Below, piece after piece: positions 22,823 through 34,225 of a DNA stretch of 64,000 bases; within the stretch, counting starts at the first letter, position 1; each line of letters starts with the position of its first letter. This DNA comes from Toxorhynchites rutilus septentrionalis (Eukaryota; Arthropoda; Insecta; Diptera; Culicidae). The stretch covers positions 263,213,598 to 263,277,597 of the forward strand of contig NC_073746.1 in NCBI RefSeq assembly GCF_029784135.1. The letters run 5' to 3'. A model generated the notes under the pieces. The model was given only the letters and a program-made list of their open reading frames with translations, did not search any database and was not told the DNA's origin. Both the position numbers and the translations under genes were made by a program.

Positions 22823-23634
22823 AGGATTCGGTAAGGCTATCTGTTGCATGCTGATTTTAGATGTTTCAAGAATTACATCATCCTTACTTGCAGTATAAAA
22901 AAAAATATTTGCAATGCCGATTTCCCCCAGGCACCCTGATTTATAAATCTCTGTTAGGAAACACATTTCGGTGAGAACAAAAGCTCCCCTACTTACATGC
23001 ATTTGCAATGTCGAGTTCCCCCTACTTTCATTAATTTACAATGCCGATTTGCCCCGGGCAGCTTGGTTTTGATGTCTCTGTTAGGGAACACATTTGGTGG
23101 GAACAAATGCTTCCCCTACTTTCATGTATTTGTAATGTCGATTTCCCCCGGGCAGCTAGATTTTAATGTTTCTGTTAGGGAACATATTTCGGGGGGAACA
23201 ACTTTAATGTATTTTCAATTGTTTGATAGGCAGTTTCATATAATATATTATTTTATTCATTGTGATGAATTGTTAGGGATTGTTCAGATCGATTGATGCA
23301 AATATCTTGTAAATCCATCAGGAAATAACTTGCCAATAATTGTAAGTACATGACCGGCGCATGTGTCGTCAATTTCGTTCAATCAGAAGAGGGTATTTCC
23401 GTTAGGATAAGGATTGAGATTTTTCAATTGTTCAATAGTTTGTTTTATGACATATATTATTTTATTCAATGTGGAAAATTGTTATGTAGTGCCGAAATAG
23501 GTTGACGCAAAAATCTCATCAATCCATCGTGACATGACTGAGCAATGAGCGTTTGAAAATGGACAATTTTCACGATGTGCTCGATTTTCGATTTTCAATT
23601 TGTACCCCAATATGCTCCCGAAAGACGTAACCCT
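22823..23634. mobile_element. ACGT-flanked repeat element C2 with internal minisatellite
   Basis: ACGT at 22819-22822 and 23635-23638; ends AGGATTCGG and CGTAACCCT. Holds about three units of gtctctgttagggaacacat / cccctactttcatg / gatttcccccgggcag at about 22915-23200, related to the units in 4889-6052. Preceded, like that copy, by gacacgaccgcat. The last 60 bp (caatttgtaccccaa, cccgaaagacgta) recur at 54330-54380. No coding sequence. Confidence 0.55.
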
Positions 23635-23639
23635 ACGTC

Positions 23640-26600
23640 AAAATTGGTGGTTATATAGTTGCCACTGGCCGTTATCCCCAAAATAGAATTTTTCATCAAA
23701 TACACCATTTATTTGATTGAGAAAACTGACAGATCTTACACAGTAAATCTTAATTAGAACGTTTACAGCGTAAAACATATGAACTTGTTGCATTTTTATC
23801 AATTTTAAAAGAACATTTTCTGCGCTCTACTGCCTGCGTTTCTTTACATTAAAATGACTCCCATATTAATATCGTACATTTCTAGCAGCCCTAAAAAAGT
23901 TGTAGTATGCCAGACGCCTATAAAAGTATCTGATTAAGCAAAATATTGAAATAATATCCCAAGTACAGCGAAAAAATTTTTTTTGTTGGTGGCCTTATAA
24001 AGGGTTAAACGAAGACAGTTGTTATACCCTATACTGTAGCTATACATACTTTTGACTGAACTCTGGAAACTCGAATAAAATTTAGTTCTATAGTGATGAA
24101 ACTCTGTGTATTTCTTGGATAATTATGACAGCTTGAACATTGGTCACATTTCGCTAGTCTAGTAACAAAAGTTACTTGATTTTTTTCTTCTGAGAAGTGT
24201 ACGCGAAAACAATTACTCCCTGATGTGCTGTTGAATGTTTACCTACGCTATATGTTCACCTACATTAAAAAAATACATCTACCGAATTCTGAACATCTTG
24301 CTTGGGGAAGAATTTTCCCATCGTTCACACTTCAGCTTTGAATATTAGCCTAACATACATGGTTTTGCTACAAGCTTCAGTATTCTCGTACATCTCAGCA
24401 ACAAACCCATCTCACACAGTTCACAACTAATTTATTTCGTACATATGTACATTCTGTTGGGTTCACTGGAAAACCTCAGCAAGAGATCCCATCGATTTTC
24501 CCTCATAACTTAACATTCCCACAAGAATTTCATCACTCACTTCTTCCGAGGCATGCAAATGAAGTTTTGGCCACCATTGAAACCCTAGTCAAGAGTCGCG
24601 ACGGCAAAATCTCACTCCATAATTGGAAATGCTGGCAAATTTTTTTACCGTGTATGTGTACTGACTAGTGCGCCGGGTGCGGAATAAACACCCATCAAAA
24701 GCTGTGTAAGGAAATATCGCACCCACACAACATGCGAAGAAATAATGAAACATGTTACCCGTAAAAGCTGCTGCCGGGTTTTAGCCTCGTGTTATCCCGA
24801 AATTGCTCACATCACTTCACACCAGTGGGACCAGAGAAATAGTGCTTGGTTTTGTCTAGCCCTCTCCTTCACCCCCATCCGAAGGCGGCAGCCTGACGAC
24901 AGGAAGTTGTTTCCCATCAAAAAGCGTCTTCGCTTTTGTTGAACACGGCGTAGATTTGCATGTTACGCAACGTCTTCATCCGAAGGATGACGGATGGGCA
25001 ACGGGTCGGGAGGTGGAAGTGGCGATTACTTTCCCAGCGGCAGCAGTTGAGGTTGATAATGGAAGCCTCAGGCCGTACCACTCATATTGCTTTTGTGGTT
25101 GACGACAACACACTGAAGCTGGGCGGGAATTCCCATCCTTTCCATCGATACGTACGTAGACCAACTTTCTTGTACAAAAACTAATAACTCCGGTGCAGTA
25201 CTTAGCTTTCTTCGGAATGGGTAAGTAATCCACAGGACGGGAGTGAACGTTAGGCCGAAGATGGCAGCTGTAATGTATAACATGACATAGATTCAGAGGT
25301 TTTTACAGCGATTAGGAAAGTTCCTTTATTGTGAAAATACATTTCTCATATTCGAACAGCATCAAGATATTTTCTATTCATTTCATGTTGACTAACGTTC
25401 CTATAGAGCAATTTCACGTCAAACCGCGACACAACAATTTTACAAAAAATGGTAGCCACCCAAAATCACAATTTTCGTTATCAAATATCCAATTTTAATC
25501 ACAACTGATTTTTTTCAAGGGCGTATCTAAAATAATTGACCTTTTCTGAAAAAAATAACATTTTATATACCGTTTTTCTCAAATTCCGAAAATTTAATCT
25601 TTGATGGCCATTAAAAAGTGTCTCATTATTCAGAATGGTCCCTATTCGCGAAATTAATATGATTTTTTTGATACAATAGAGCCTTCTTTTTCATTTGACT
25701 AATATAAATTTGATTTACAAATGCATATTCATGGTGAAAAACTAAAAATTTATTTCATCACATTTGTCTCAAATTCCGAACACAATTTTTGTCACTGACT
25801 CATATTCCGAACACTTTTGTTCCAAATTACGAACAGCGAAGATGTAATTGAAAATCACTTCATAACTTTTGAACTCCTGAACCGATTTAGATGATCGATA
25901 TATCAAACGAAATCCAATTAGCAAGACTTTCATGAAAAAATATTATACCCACAAAAAATGGATTTTGTTTTCGTAATTATTGATTGTATTTGTTTTTTTT
26001 TTATAGTTTACATGGTAATATTTTTCATATTATCTCTTGAAAGCTGAGTTTTTTTCACATAAGATATTAAAAAATCAGAGATTTGTTTTTTTTTCGTTTA
26101 TGAGATATGATTTTTTTTAAGATTTGAAGTTTTAAGATGTTTTGGTTGCAGTCGCTCATTGGACAGAAAATAGGAACATGGAAAATCCTACATTTTTTTG
26201 TTTAAAAGAAGACCAGAAGACCTAATTGGCTTTAAAATTGGCTGTCGATCATCTAAATCGGTCTAGTATTTAAAAAGTTACGAATTTTTGAAAAACTGTT
26301 CTTTCTGAAATAAAAGAGGTAAAATTTGATTTTCCAGACCACTCTAAAATGAAAATGGGCACATCTTTCATTCACAAACACGCTCTCGACCCTTCGAAGC
26401 AATGTGGCTCTCGGACTTGGTATCGATCAAAAACACTGCGTGTGACATCAGTAATAAGAAACATTATCGCTGGCTGGAGTTAAACTAGAAAAAAATTTAT
26501 TGACTGATTTTTCTTTCATAAAGCGAATGAAAATTCGCAGTTAATTGCCCTCTGTCCTTGAAAAGGCCATTGTCAAGATTGTCAATGGAGTATTACACCT

Positions 26601-26736
26601 ATTATCACTCCTCAGTAAGCGAACGCACATTTGAATACGGCGATCTCCTCTCTTAGCCTTAGACAGTTGACTGCTCGCTGGCAAATGACATATTGTACAC
26701 ATTTCGCAATATTTTCTTCATCATCAGGGTCCATTA
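23640..26736. other. No gene; AT-rich with possible dispersed repeats
   Basis: The interval 24740-25280 has balanced composition and short frames on both strands without domains. At 25400-26470 is a very AT-rich block beginning gagcaatttcacgtcaaacc and ending near cacgctctcgacccttcg, which reads like a dispersed mosquito repeat but has no second copy here. Confidence 0.3.
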
Positions 26737-27120
26737 GGGTGACAATGGATGTATGGGAAAAAATTTATCATCGAATTTCAAAAACCTATCATGTGCATTT
26801 TGTTTATTTGTCCAAAAAAATGACCTGTGCAAAATTTCAGCTCAATCGGACATGGTTTAGGGGTGCCTCAAAGCAGCCATTTTGTTTCGGCCAAAACACC
26901 AGGTCTCGACGTTTTATGCATTTTGAAGTCATTTGGCATCAAAAAAAAATTCAATTTTCTAAATTTCCTCTCCCCCCTTGGAAGATTTTCAAGGATAAAA
27001 AAATCTAAACTTTGAGAGCTTTGAGGCATCCCTAAATCATGTACGATTGAGCTGAAACTTAACACAGGTAATTTTTTGAGCCAATAAATAAAATGTACAT
27101 GGCCATTTTCGCTGCCACCC
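26737..27120. mobile_element. MITE with ~140-bp inverted ends, TA-flanked
   Basis: Ends GGGTGACAATGG (left) and, from the right inward, GGGTGGCAGCGAAAATGG; flanked by TA at 26735-26736 and 27121-27122. Inverted similarity continues inward for about 140 bp: caaaatttcagctcaatcgg and ggggtgcctcaaagc on the left match the complement of 27013-27062. A TA duplication points to Tc1/mariner-type mobilisation. The frames at 26631-27065 are readings of the two arms. Confidence 0.65.
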
Positions 27121-27129
27121 TAGTGCCCA

Positions 27130-29599
27130 TAGACAAGCTTTGCATTTTTATTTCAAGCGAGCGATTTACGCACAAATGATTCAAAACACACGATAAGTTC
27201 GAAATAAGTATACATTTTTGCGATTGGTCCACCTGTGTTTGTGTTGATAATGTCATGGAAAATTGAGAATTGAATGCGAAGTATTACTACAAACTACGCT
27301 TATGATAAACAAGAACGCCCAGATAGAATGAATAAAATTATAATAATCTTATAATGCGAATCGGCGAAGCTTCCGTGGTTGGCAGAAAACTTAGTTGTTG
27401 TTCACATATCCAGGTGACAGCACATACAAGATGACGAAATGAACTGCAGAAAGGAGTATCAATAAATTCACTGGTCTTCACCGATGATACTACACCATCA
27501 TCACTGTAGGTGAAATTGAAGGAAGAAAAAAGGTGAAATGAAAGGTGAAATTGAAGAATTGAAACTATCCTCGCGGTCTTGACTCGTTTGGAATTATCTC
27601 CGGATTGATCGATCAGGTTTCAGAATGCAGAACGCTTTTCTCTCTTGTTTCAATTCTTCAATTCGTCGTAAATCGTTCAAAGTAAAAAGTTACATAATTT
27701 TCATTAGCTTGGTTAAATAGAGAACAAAGATAAATTATAACGTAGATAATTTCATTGTCTATTAACATGGCCCGCATGATAGGTAGCAGAACTTGTTTAA
27801 AGCATTTCAGGTCCTCATGGGATGCCACTGCTATTTCGTTTCGAATCATAAGAAGCACCATGTAGTGGCCCCACAACTGTTTTTGCTTGGGTGATGGTTT
27901 CTCACCTCAGCATAACACTGCTCACCGGGAAAGTCGTCGACGAAATTAGCGGGATACGGAACTGTAGACTGCCAGCCGCTCACTATGGGTTGAGCAAAAC
28001 AGCGATATAATATCATGCGATGTTTATTCATACACCAAGCCATGAATAGAAAAAGTTATTATAAATTGTGAATAAACGATGAAAAATTAGAATACTAATT
28101 TATGGAAATAACAAACTGAAATATTTGTTTAAGCTTTCGAAGAAATGGACATGTCATAAATACATAGATGTTGTTGATAGGCATTAATAATTGATAGATT
28201 ATGATAAATTAAACAATATTTTTTTATGAACGAATACCATTTTTTTATAAATACTTGTCGTTCCTAACTTTAAACCTCCAAATAAACGCAATATGAATAT
28301 CAAAAAAGTATTCAGTCCGAGAAATCTTAAATCAATAGAAATTTTAGAAAAGTGATATAATAGTGATTGAGCAACATTATCATTATGAAATCGTGAATAA
28401 TGAATTTGTATATAAAATGTCGTTATTACAATAGTAATAGAAAATTTTGGTGGTCATATTTCACAATTTCTTTCATTAGTGCCATCACACATTCCTTTTT
28501 TTCCTTTAAATAGACTAGGGTGGTTCATCTTTATACGCATCTGATGTAACCGATTAGGGTGTTAATCCAAACGGAATCAGAGTAAAAATTGATATAAATT
28601 ATCCCTTCTTCTTTTATGTATTACAAAGGCTTTGAGCTTTATAGTTCTCTCGTCTTTAGTATTGAAAAATGCCAATAAAAAGAGTAAAACCAATTTTCTA
28701 GTCCTTAAAAAGGCCGTTCCAAATTTTTTAAGTTAACTGTCAAAATGGACTGCTCACTGACTGGAGCGATGTTACAAATTTTGTTACAAATGTTTTCGTC
28801 CTCCAAATGTTTTCTTTAGTGTCAATGCATACACTACACTGAATATGTATGCGAACGCTTTGGACTCGACCGATCAGCGCGATAGCAGAGCAACAACTGC
28901 ATGCAATGCATGCGTTTTGGTCATTGTTGTAAACGGTCGACATTTCTCTCAACCATACCATACTGCTCTTGCGCGAGAGTCGAGGCTCAATATGTATTGC
29001 GAATTTGACCAAGAATGCATTGCTCGGTTCCAACAGTCACCTCAGAAATAAACGCACAGCCGCAAACACGACCATCAATTGAACGTTTATATATTCTCTC
29101 TTTCTGTCGAACGTACCCAGAAGAGCGGTGAAAATATGCTATTTCCATTCTACCATTCGTGCTCATACCATCCTTTTATTCTGGCTAATATGACTGTATT
29201 TTTAATGTCATTTGACATTAAAACTGCAGTGGTACGCATTCTTTTTCTCTCTTTATTCTGCATTCAAGCGTAGCTGCACACATACATATACATCCACCTT
29301 CTTACTCACACATCCATACATCCATGCTTAGATCAAAGCAACCGACAAACTCTCCCCTATCAAGTGCGAATGTGTTGAATGAACGTTTTAAGCGGTGAGC
29401 GTTCCCCGTGAACACTGTTATTTAATTACGGGACGATGAATAGCTAATGAATAAGACGGAAAAAAACCAAATGTCATATGACATTTTTAGTTCGACGGTA
29501 CATTGACTGTTCATGTTATGATGATCATTAATGACACAGCACATACGTCTCCATAAATAATCATACGATGGTAACCATTAGCAAGACTGGTTTTGGGCT
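27130..29599. other. No confirmed gene; one candidate exon
   Basis: Mostly AT-rich. A possible minus-strand exon lies at 27906-27982. A repeat end (tagggtggttcatc) lies at about 28527. The frames at 28740-29273 have no recognised domain. Confidence 0.3.
27906..27982 (-). other. Candidate 77-nt exon (unconfirmed)
   Basis: On the minus strand an AG acceptor (cccatag) is followed by 77 nt with one clean frame (SGWQSTVPYPANFVDD, FPGEQCYAE) and a strong donor, GAG|GTGAGA. The codon pattern is not low-complexity and no repeat covers it. Phase (two bases, then 25 codons) is compatible with another candidate exon at 48826-48874. No protein family is recognised. Could be chance. Confidence 0.2.
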
Positions 29600-29780
29600 G
29601 GCAATAGCAAAGGCTGTGTCGGTGTTGCTGAAGTGAATGTATTCTTCCTCACACCGCTTCAGATGATTGTGTCGTAGGAATCGCAGTCGTTCGCACTCTA
29701 CCTTTGCGTATATGTCGACTATGGATTGTTGGCACAGCTCACGATATCGTGGAATGACGTTGTCCTGACAGATGAAAATC
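29600..29780 (-). pseudogene. Helitron Rep-protein (N-terminal domain) relic
   Basis: Minus-strand frame contains ELCQQSIVDIYAKVECERL, FLRHNHLKRCEEEYIH and FSNTD. This closely follows the Helitron_like_N region of autonomous Helitron Rep/helicase proteins, which reads roughly LFHQYIVDMYAKIETERL, IRLNQ..LR.EEYIHLRD. Only this segment is recognisable; the HUH nuclease motif, the two Tyr residues and the helicase domain are absent. It shows that an autonomous Helitron existed in the lineage, which could have mobilised the repeats at 12149, 18623 and 61110. Confidence 0.6.
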
Positions 29781-31059
29781 CATCGAGCGCATAACACAGG
29801 GTTATTATGGCAACCCTGATTGGTATATGAAACAAGCCTCGTCGCTAACACCTCTGGAGATAGACGTAGTCTTACGCCGAGAATGAATTTGATAAATATG
29901 ATTTTGCAGAGGAATAAAATGTTCCAAGCACAAAAAAATTTGTTGATTGCAAAACGGCGGTAAAACGAAAAAAAATCAATCATAAGTGAAATCCCAATAT
30001 CGAAGTTAAATTGTTACAATCCAGGAAAAAATTAGATCGAAGGGTATTGGTCCATATGCTTTCAAAATTTTACAAATTTCCCAATACACGACCATCGCGC
30101 TCGTAGTTGATGTAGAATTACAAAATTACTCCATCCAACTCGCTTATCACTACGAATATTAATTTTAAACGATTCGAACGAATTAAACGAATAAAAAGAC
30201 AGGTGAAAAGACATAGGACTACACCGAGAGCTGTCAAATAAATTGTTTTATTTTCATTTGTTTGAACTATTCAAATGATAATGTATCTTGTGTATGAAGA
30301 AATCTACCCGATAAATAAATTAGTTGGCTTGAAAATTTCCCCTGTAGAAAATTTTGGTGGTTCTGAAAAGAACTTCTGGGGTTGTCATTGGCGTTGGTGT
30401 TGTTGGACTTGGCTTTCGTTGGATTCTGATGATATTTTATTTAATTTCTATGAATTTATTAATATATTTTCACTTATTTTTGGTTTCTTCTTCTCCTTTT
30501 CTTTGTACTTAAACGTTCATTCGCCGGGATGTTGTCGTGATGATGATTATGATGTTGTCTTGAATTATAGATGTTTCAATTTTTTGCTGTTCATTCCAAT
30601 CTAGCCTTGAAGAAGACCAACTTAGAAAACTTATCCTAAACTCTCGGTCTTGATAAATGCTATTTTGAGCACCCTCTCCGTCGCCGCCTACTGGCTGGCT
30701 TCCGACTCGTAATTGCTGCTAAAAATTGGAACCACAGATCGGAAAATGTGTACCTTCCGCTCGATGCAACATGTGCGGAATCCAATCTAAAATCAGATAT
30801 GAAACAAGCAAAGAAGGCAGCAAACATATTCCATAGCATAATCTGTTATTCTATTCAACAAACACATAATACATTGCTCATAATGTTTCCATTAGCGGCG
30901 CAGGCAATCGGCACAGCAATAAAAGTTTTTAATTAACTCGCAGCTTTAACACATGATGAACGCTGATCACTGTCTAGAGTGAAACTAGAAATCGAAACCA
31001 CAGAGTGAACAATTTATAACTCTTGCTTGATATAATGGGGATATTTCCCATTAATTTGG
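29781..31059. other. No gene seen
   Basis: Contains ACGTAG-type motifs (gacgtagtcttacg at about 29863; aggactac at about 30216) that may be worn ends of the ACGT-bounded repeats. The frame at 30275-30604 has no domain. Confidence 0.3.
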
Positions 31060-31259
31060 GGGCTGTCCACATACCACGTGGACAACATTAGGGGACAAAT
31101 CGGCACGAGTTTTCAAGGCTACCTAACATTTCCCACGATTAAAGGAGAGTACAGAAAATATTTGTTAATAAAATCGTCAATCACGATGATACTACAAGGG
31201 TTCATTGTTTTGACTAGGTCCATCGTTGAGATTAGATTCATGAGTAAAATTTTTATATA

Positions 31260-32561
31260 AAGTCTTGTCCAGTTAGAATCCGTACGCGTTGCACATTTTA
31301 CAGCGGCACAGTCAGTGGCCGCTGCAAGAAAGTTTTTACAGCGGTTTGTTTACAAATGTTTCCTCTTCTGGTGGTAAAAGTTTCAAATTTTTTCGTGCCG
31401 TAAGTCCGGAGTTATTCCACATGGAAGACAGAAGAAGAAAATTAATCTTGCACACCCACGTTGACAATCCAACGTGGTCGGGTGCGAAGATCGCGAAACA
31501 GTTGGATATCGCTAAAACTACCGTATGTGATGTGCTCAGACGATTCCGCGAGCGGAACAGCGTGGACCGGGCGGTTCAAAAGAAGCGTCGAAGTGGAACC
31601 TACGATCGTCAGCTGAATTGGAAGGTGTTGAGAACCGTCAGAGCAAACCCTGGACTGTCCGAACATGATATCGCTCAGAAATACGGTGCCGCTCGTAGTA
31701 CCGTTCGACGAATCATTCACCGAGCTGGACTTCATTCCTACAAAGCAATCAAGCAACCAAATAGGACGATGAAGCAGAGTCTAGTGACGAAAACTCGCGC
31801 TCGTAAGTTGTATTATCAGGTACTAACGAAGTACCATGGATGCCTGCTCCAGGATGACGAAACTTATGTAAAAATGGACTTCGGCCAACTTCCGGGACAA
31901 AAATTTTATCTTTCCACGGCACGAGGCGATGTCCCCGCCAAATTCAAGTTCATGTTCATGGACAAATTTGCCAAGAAGATGATGATCTGGCAGGGTATAT
32001 GCACCTGTGGTGCGAAGACGCCGGTTTTCATCACTACAAAGACCATGGATTCGAAATTGTACAAGGAAGAGTGCCTGAAGGAGCGTGTGTTGCCTTTCAT
32101 AAAGGCACACAATGGTCCCGTTAAGTTTTGGCCTGACTTAGCGAGTTGCCACTATAGCCGGGAGGTTCTCCAGTGGTACCGCGACAACGGGGTGGATTTT
32201 ATCGAGAAGGAGTTCAACCCACCAAACTGCCCCCAATTCCGCCCAATTGAAAAATATTGGGCGATTATGAAGCGGAAGCTAAAGAAGACCGGAAAAATGG
32301 CTCGGGACGCTGCAGGGATGACCAGATTCTGGAAAAAACTGGCCACAGAGGTCGACACTGCCGCTGTGCAACGTTTGATGGGAGGAATCACCAGAAAAGT
32401 GAGAAGTTTCATCAGAAATGAAGAAAAATAATTTTAAGGACATTTTTTTGTAAAAGTGCAAGAATATATCTTTCTTTTGGTTGATCACTCTTTTTTGTAT
32501 GTCATTCTATCTCCGAGATATAAATGATTTCTTCCGTACGGATTCTAACTGGACAAGACTT
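31260..32561 (+). mobile_element. ITmD37E (DD37E) DNA transposon, apparently intact
   Basis: 27-bp perfect terminal inverted repeats starting aagtcttgtccagttagaat at 31260 and, reversed, ending at 32561. TA duplications at 31258-31259 and 32562-32563. It encodes one uninterrupted transposase (31421-32431). Both ends, the duplication and the reading frame are intact, so this copy is young or recently mobilised and might be autonomous. Confidence 0.9.
31421..32431 (+). CDS. DD37E transposase (ITmD37E family), 336 aa
   Basis: Cuts and pastes its own element at TA sites. ATG at 31421 (MEDRRRK) gives 336 residues, the usual length for the IS630-Tc1-mariner group; the frame is open further upstream but without another ATG. 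The N-terminal ~110 residues hold two helix-turn-helix motifs (ending STVRRIIHRAGLHSYKAI). The catalytic triad is visible: first D in LLQDDETYVKMDFG, second D in WPDLASCHY, E in FRPIEKYWA. There are 37 residues between the second D and the E, which defines DD37E, a family described from mosquitoes. Basic C-terminus. No frameshift or stop. Promoter not evident beyond the terminal repeat. Confidence 0.9.
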   Translation: MEDRRRKLILHTHVDNPTWSGAKIAKQLDIAKTTVCDVLRRFRERNSVDRAVQKKRRSGTYDRQLNWKVLRTVRANPGLSEHDIAQKYGAARSTVRRIIHRAGLHSYKAIKQPNRTMKQSLVTKTRARKLYYQVLTKYHGCLLQDDETYVKMDFGQLPGQKFYLSTARGDVPAKFKFMFMDKFAKKMMIWQGICTCGAKTPVFITTKTMDSKLYKEECLKERVLPFIKAHNGPVKFWPDLASCHYSREVLQWYRDNGVDFIEKEFNPPNCPQFRPIEKYWAIMKRKLKKTGKMARDAAGMTRFWKKLATEVDTAAVQRLMGGITRKVRSFIRNEEK

Positions 32562-32829
32562 TAGACTACAGCAGACAAAAAAAACTAAAAAGCTTCCCGA
32601 GCTCGGTAAAAAAGAATGAGAACAAACCATTTAATAGTAATAGCTAACATTTTTACCAATAGAAAATATGGAATAGTAAATTCAATTTTTCTCTCTAAAG
32701 AATGGAGGGATGTCCACGTGGACAAGATGGGGAGGGGTATCACGAATGTCCACGCTTGTCCACGGAGGGGGAGCGGGTGTTTAAAATCGTGCTCTTTCTG
32801 TCCACGTGGTATGTGAACAGCCCCTAGTG

Positions 32830-34001
32830 TATTTGCAACCAAAATCCCACCATTATTAGAAGATATATTAATGATCAAAATCTATACACTTTTTCCACCC
32901 GAAATATGGAATTGGGTCCCCATATTGAGAGGGTTGAAATAAGAAGTCAATATACTTATTTAGATTATTTATTTATTTATTTACGTCAATATACTTATTC
33001 AGATTCAATTGGTTGCATTTGACGGGATAATTCAGTTAATTTTATTAATTTTTTTTCTGACTTCAGGGCGGACAACGAGCACTGGAGGTGATCCGTATAT
33101 TTAGAGCTGCATTTTTCTATCACTTGTAGTCGTGTACTCGTTCGATGCGAATTCCAAGAGAAAAATTGCTCCGGAGGGTCGACAATGGGCCTGATTCTCG
33201 AATACACTTTGAATACACTTCACGGTGGAAACGGAATGAAACGTATCCGCGATGACAACGGTATGGTGTCGACATCTGGATACGAGATTAGTTTCCCACT
33301 AAACTAATCATTATAATATCAAATTATCTTTTTTGTATGAGATTATTCTATCACATGAAAGAAACAAAGTTTTCCACTCACAATGAATACCAGTTTGATA
33401 CGAAGTTTTTTAGTGTTTTCGGCATTTGATAACAAAAATGACTCGAAAATTCGAGATCATATGATGATTCTAACTGGTATAAGCAGTGAATCAAGGGTTA
33501 TCTGAAATAAACGCTTCGGTATCGTTTGACATTTTGACTCTTTGTTGTGGTGCGCTTTGGATACGCATATGGGCATCTTACCTCGCTTTTTAAAGAATGG
33601 TGTAATATGAATGCGTTTAAAAGTTGGTTTGCCTATTCGTGATCATTATTGCTCATTTCATTATAAAGTAAACAAACGTGGCTACGTATGGATGTGAAGA
33701 AACGGTGAAATATGTAGTAAAAATACATGTTTCATCCTGTATTGCTTAACAGGGGCGTCTTGCCCGGGCTTCCCCTATGTATTATTGCATCACACACATA
33801 CATTGTTGGTGTTTTTTTGTCGAAGGTAGATTTAAGAAGTTACTATGGTATTGTGTTTTGTTTGTTAGAAATGGTAGTGGTTGAATAAATATATAATCGC
33901 AAGTGTTTGCAATGTGTGTCAGCTGTTTTTGTTTTTTCTGACAAATCTTTTTATGTTGTGTTCCAGTTGAAACCAAAACCGGACAAAATAGGACTTGTTA
34001 A
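32830..34001. other. No gene; dispersed-repeat pieces
   Basis: At 33185-33300 there is a block (gggcctgattctcgaatac, tccgcgatgacaacgg) that looks like a repeat end, running into a Helitron 3'-like piece (actaatcattataatatcaa) at about 33303. The rest is AT-rich. Confidence 0.35.
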
Positions 34002-34157
34002 ATAGTCTGAAGCTTTCTTCAACAGAATTTATACCATTATCTAGCTGACATACATACTATTGGCAGAAACACACGTTGAATGGCGTGTGTTTCTGCCAAT
34101 AGTATGTATGTCAGCCCGATAATGGTATAAATTCTGTTGAAGAAAGCTTCAGACTAT
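34002..34157. repeat. Near-perfect long hairpin (74-bp arms, 8-nt loop)
   Basis: The left arm 34002-34075 and right arm 34084-34157 are reverse complements with two adjacent mismatches (ta opposite gg-type at about 34042-34043). The loop is ttgaatgg. A transcript would fold into a single long stem. There is no repeat family or coding sequence, and the tRNA-Ser remnant starts 14 bp to the right. Confidence 0.95.
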
Positions 34158-34170
34158 ACTAATAAAACTC

Positions 34171-34225
34171 GACGAGGTTGGATTGGATTAGCAGTCCAAC
34201 GCCTTAACCACTCGGCCACCTCGTC
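34171..34225 (-). pseudogene. tRNA-Ser(GCU) remnant lacking variable and T arms
   Basis: Minus strand reads GACGAGGTGGCCGAGTGG (5' acceptor strand plus D arm with A box), then an anticodon arm with CTGCTAA (anticodon GCU), then directly the 3' acceptor strand CCTCGTC. The variable arm and the T arm, with its internal B-box promoter, are missing, leaving 55 nt instead of about 82. The two acceptor strands still pair perfectly over 7 bp. Short repeats (taatccaatccaa) at the junction suggest a deletion between similar sequences. Not expected to be transcribed by pol III or charged. Confidence 0.8.

Larger units (their letters stand above)
31060..32826. mobile_element. MITE (gggctgtccac family) carrying an ITmD37E element
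   Basis: Left end ggggctgtccacatacc at about 31062 and right end complement ggggctgttcacatacc at about 32824; both continue acgtggac. The outer element is about 465 bp once the nested insertion at 31260-32561 is removed. This end is, as I recall, very common in mosquito genomes. No clear target duplication was found. Confidence 0.6.

Noticed and set aside
26631..27065. 125-aa and 65-aa frames as genes
   Set aside because: They are readings of the two inverted arms of the MITE at 26737-27120, which is why they resemble each other on opposite strands.
30275..30604. 109-aa frame rich in F, W and C
   Set aside because: No domain, extreme composition and no start context; probably chance in AT-rich DNA.
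31442..32488. Minus-strand frames across the DD37E transposase
   Set aside because: Antisense shadows of the real plus-strand transposase.
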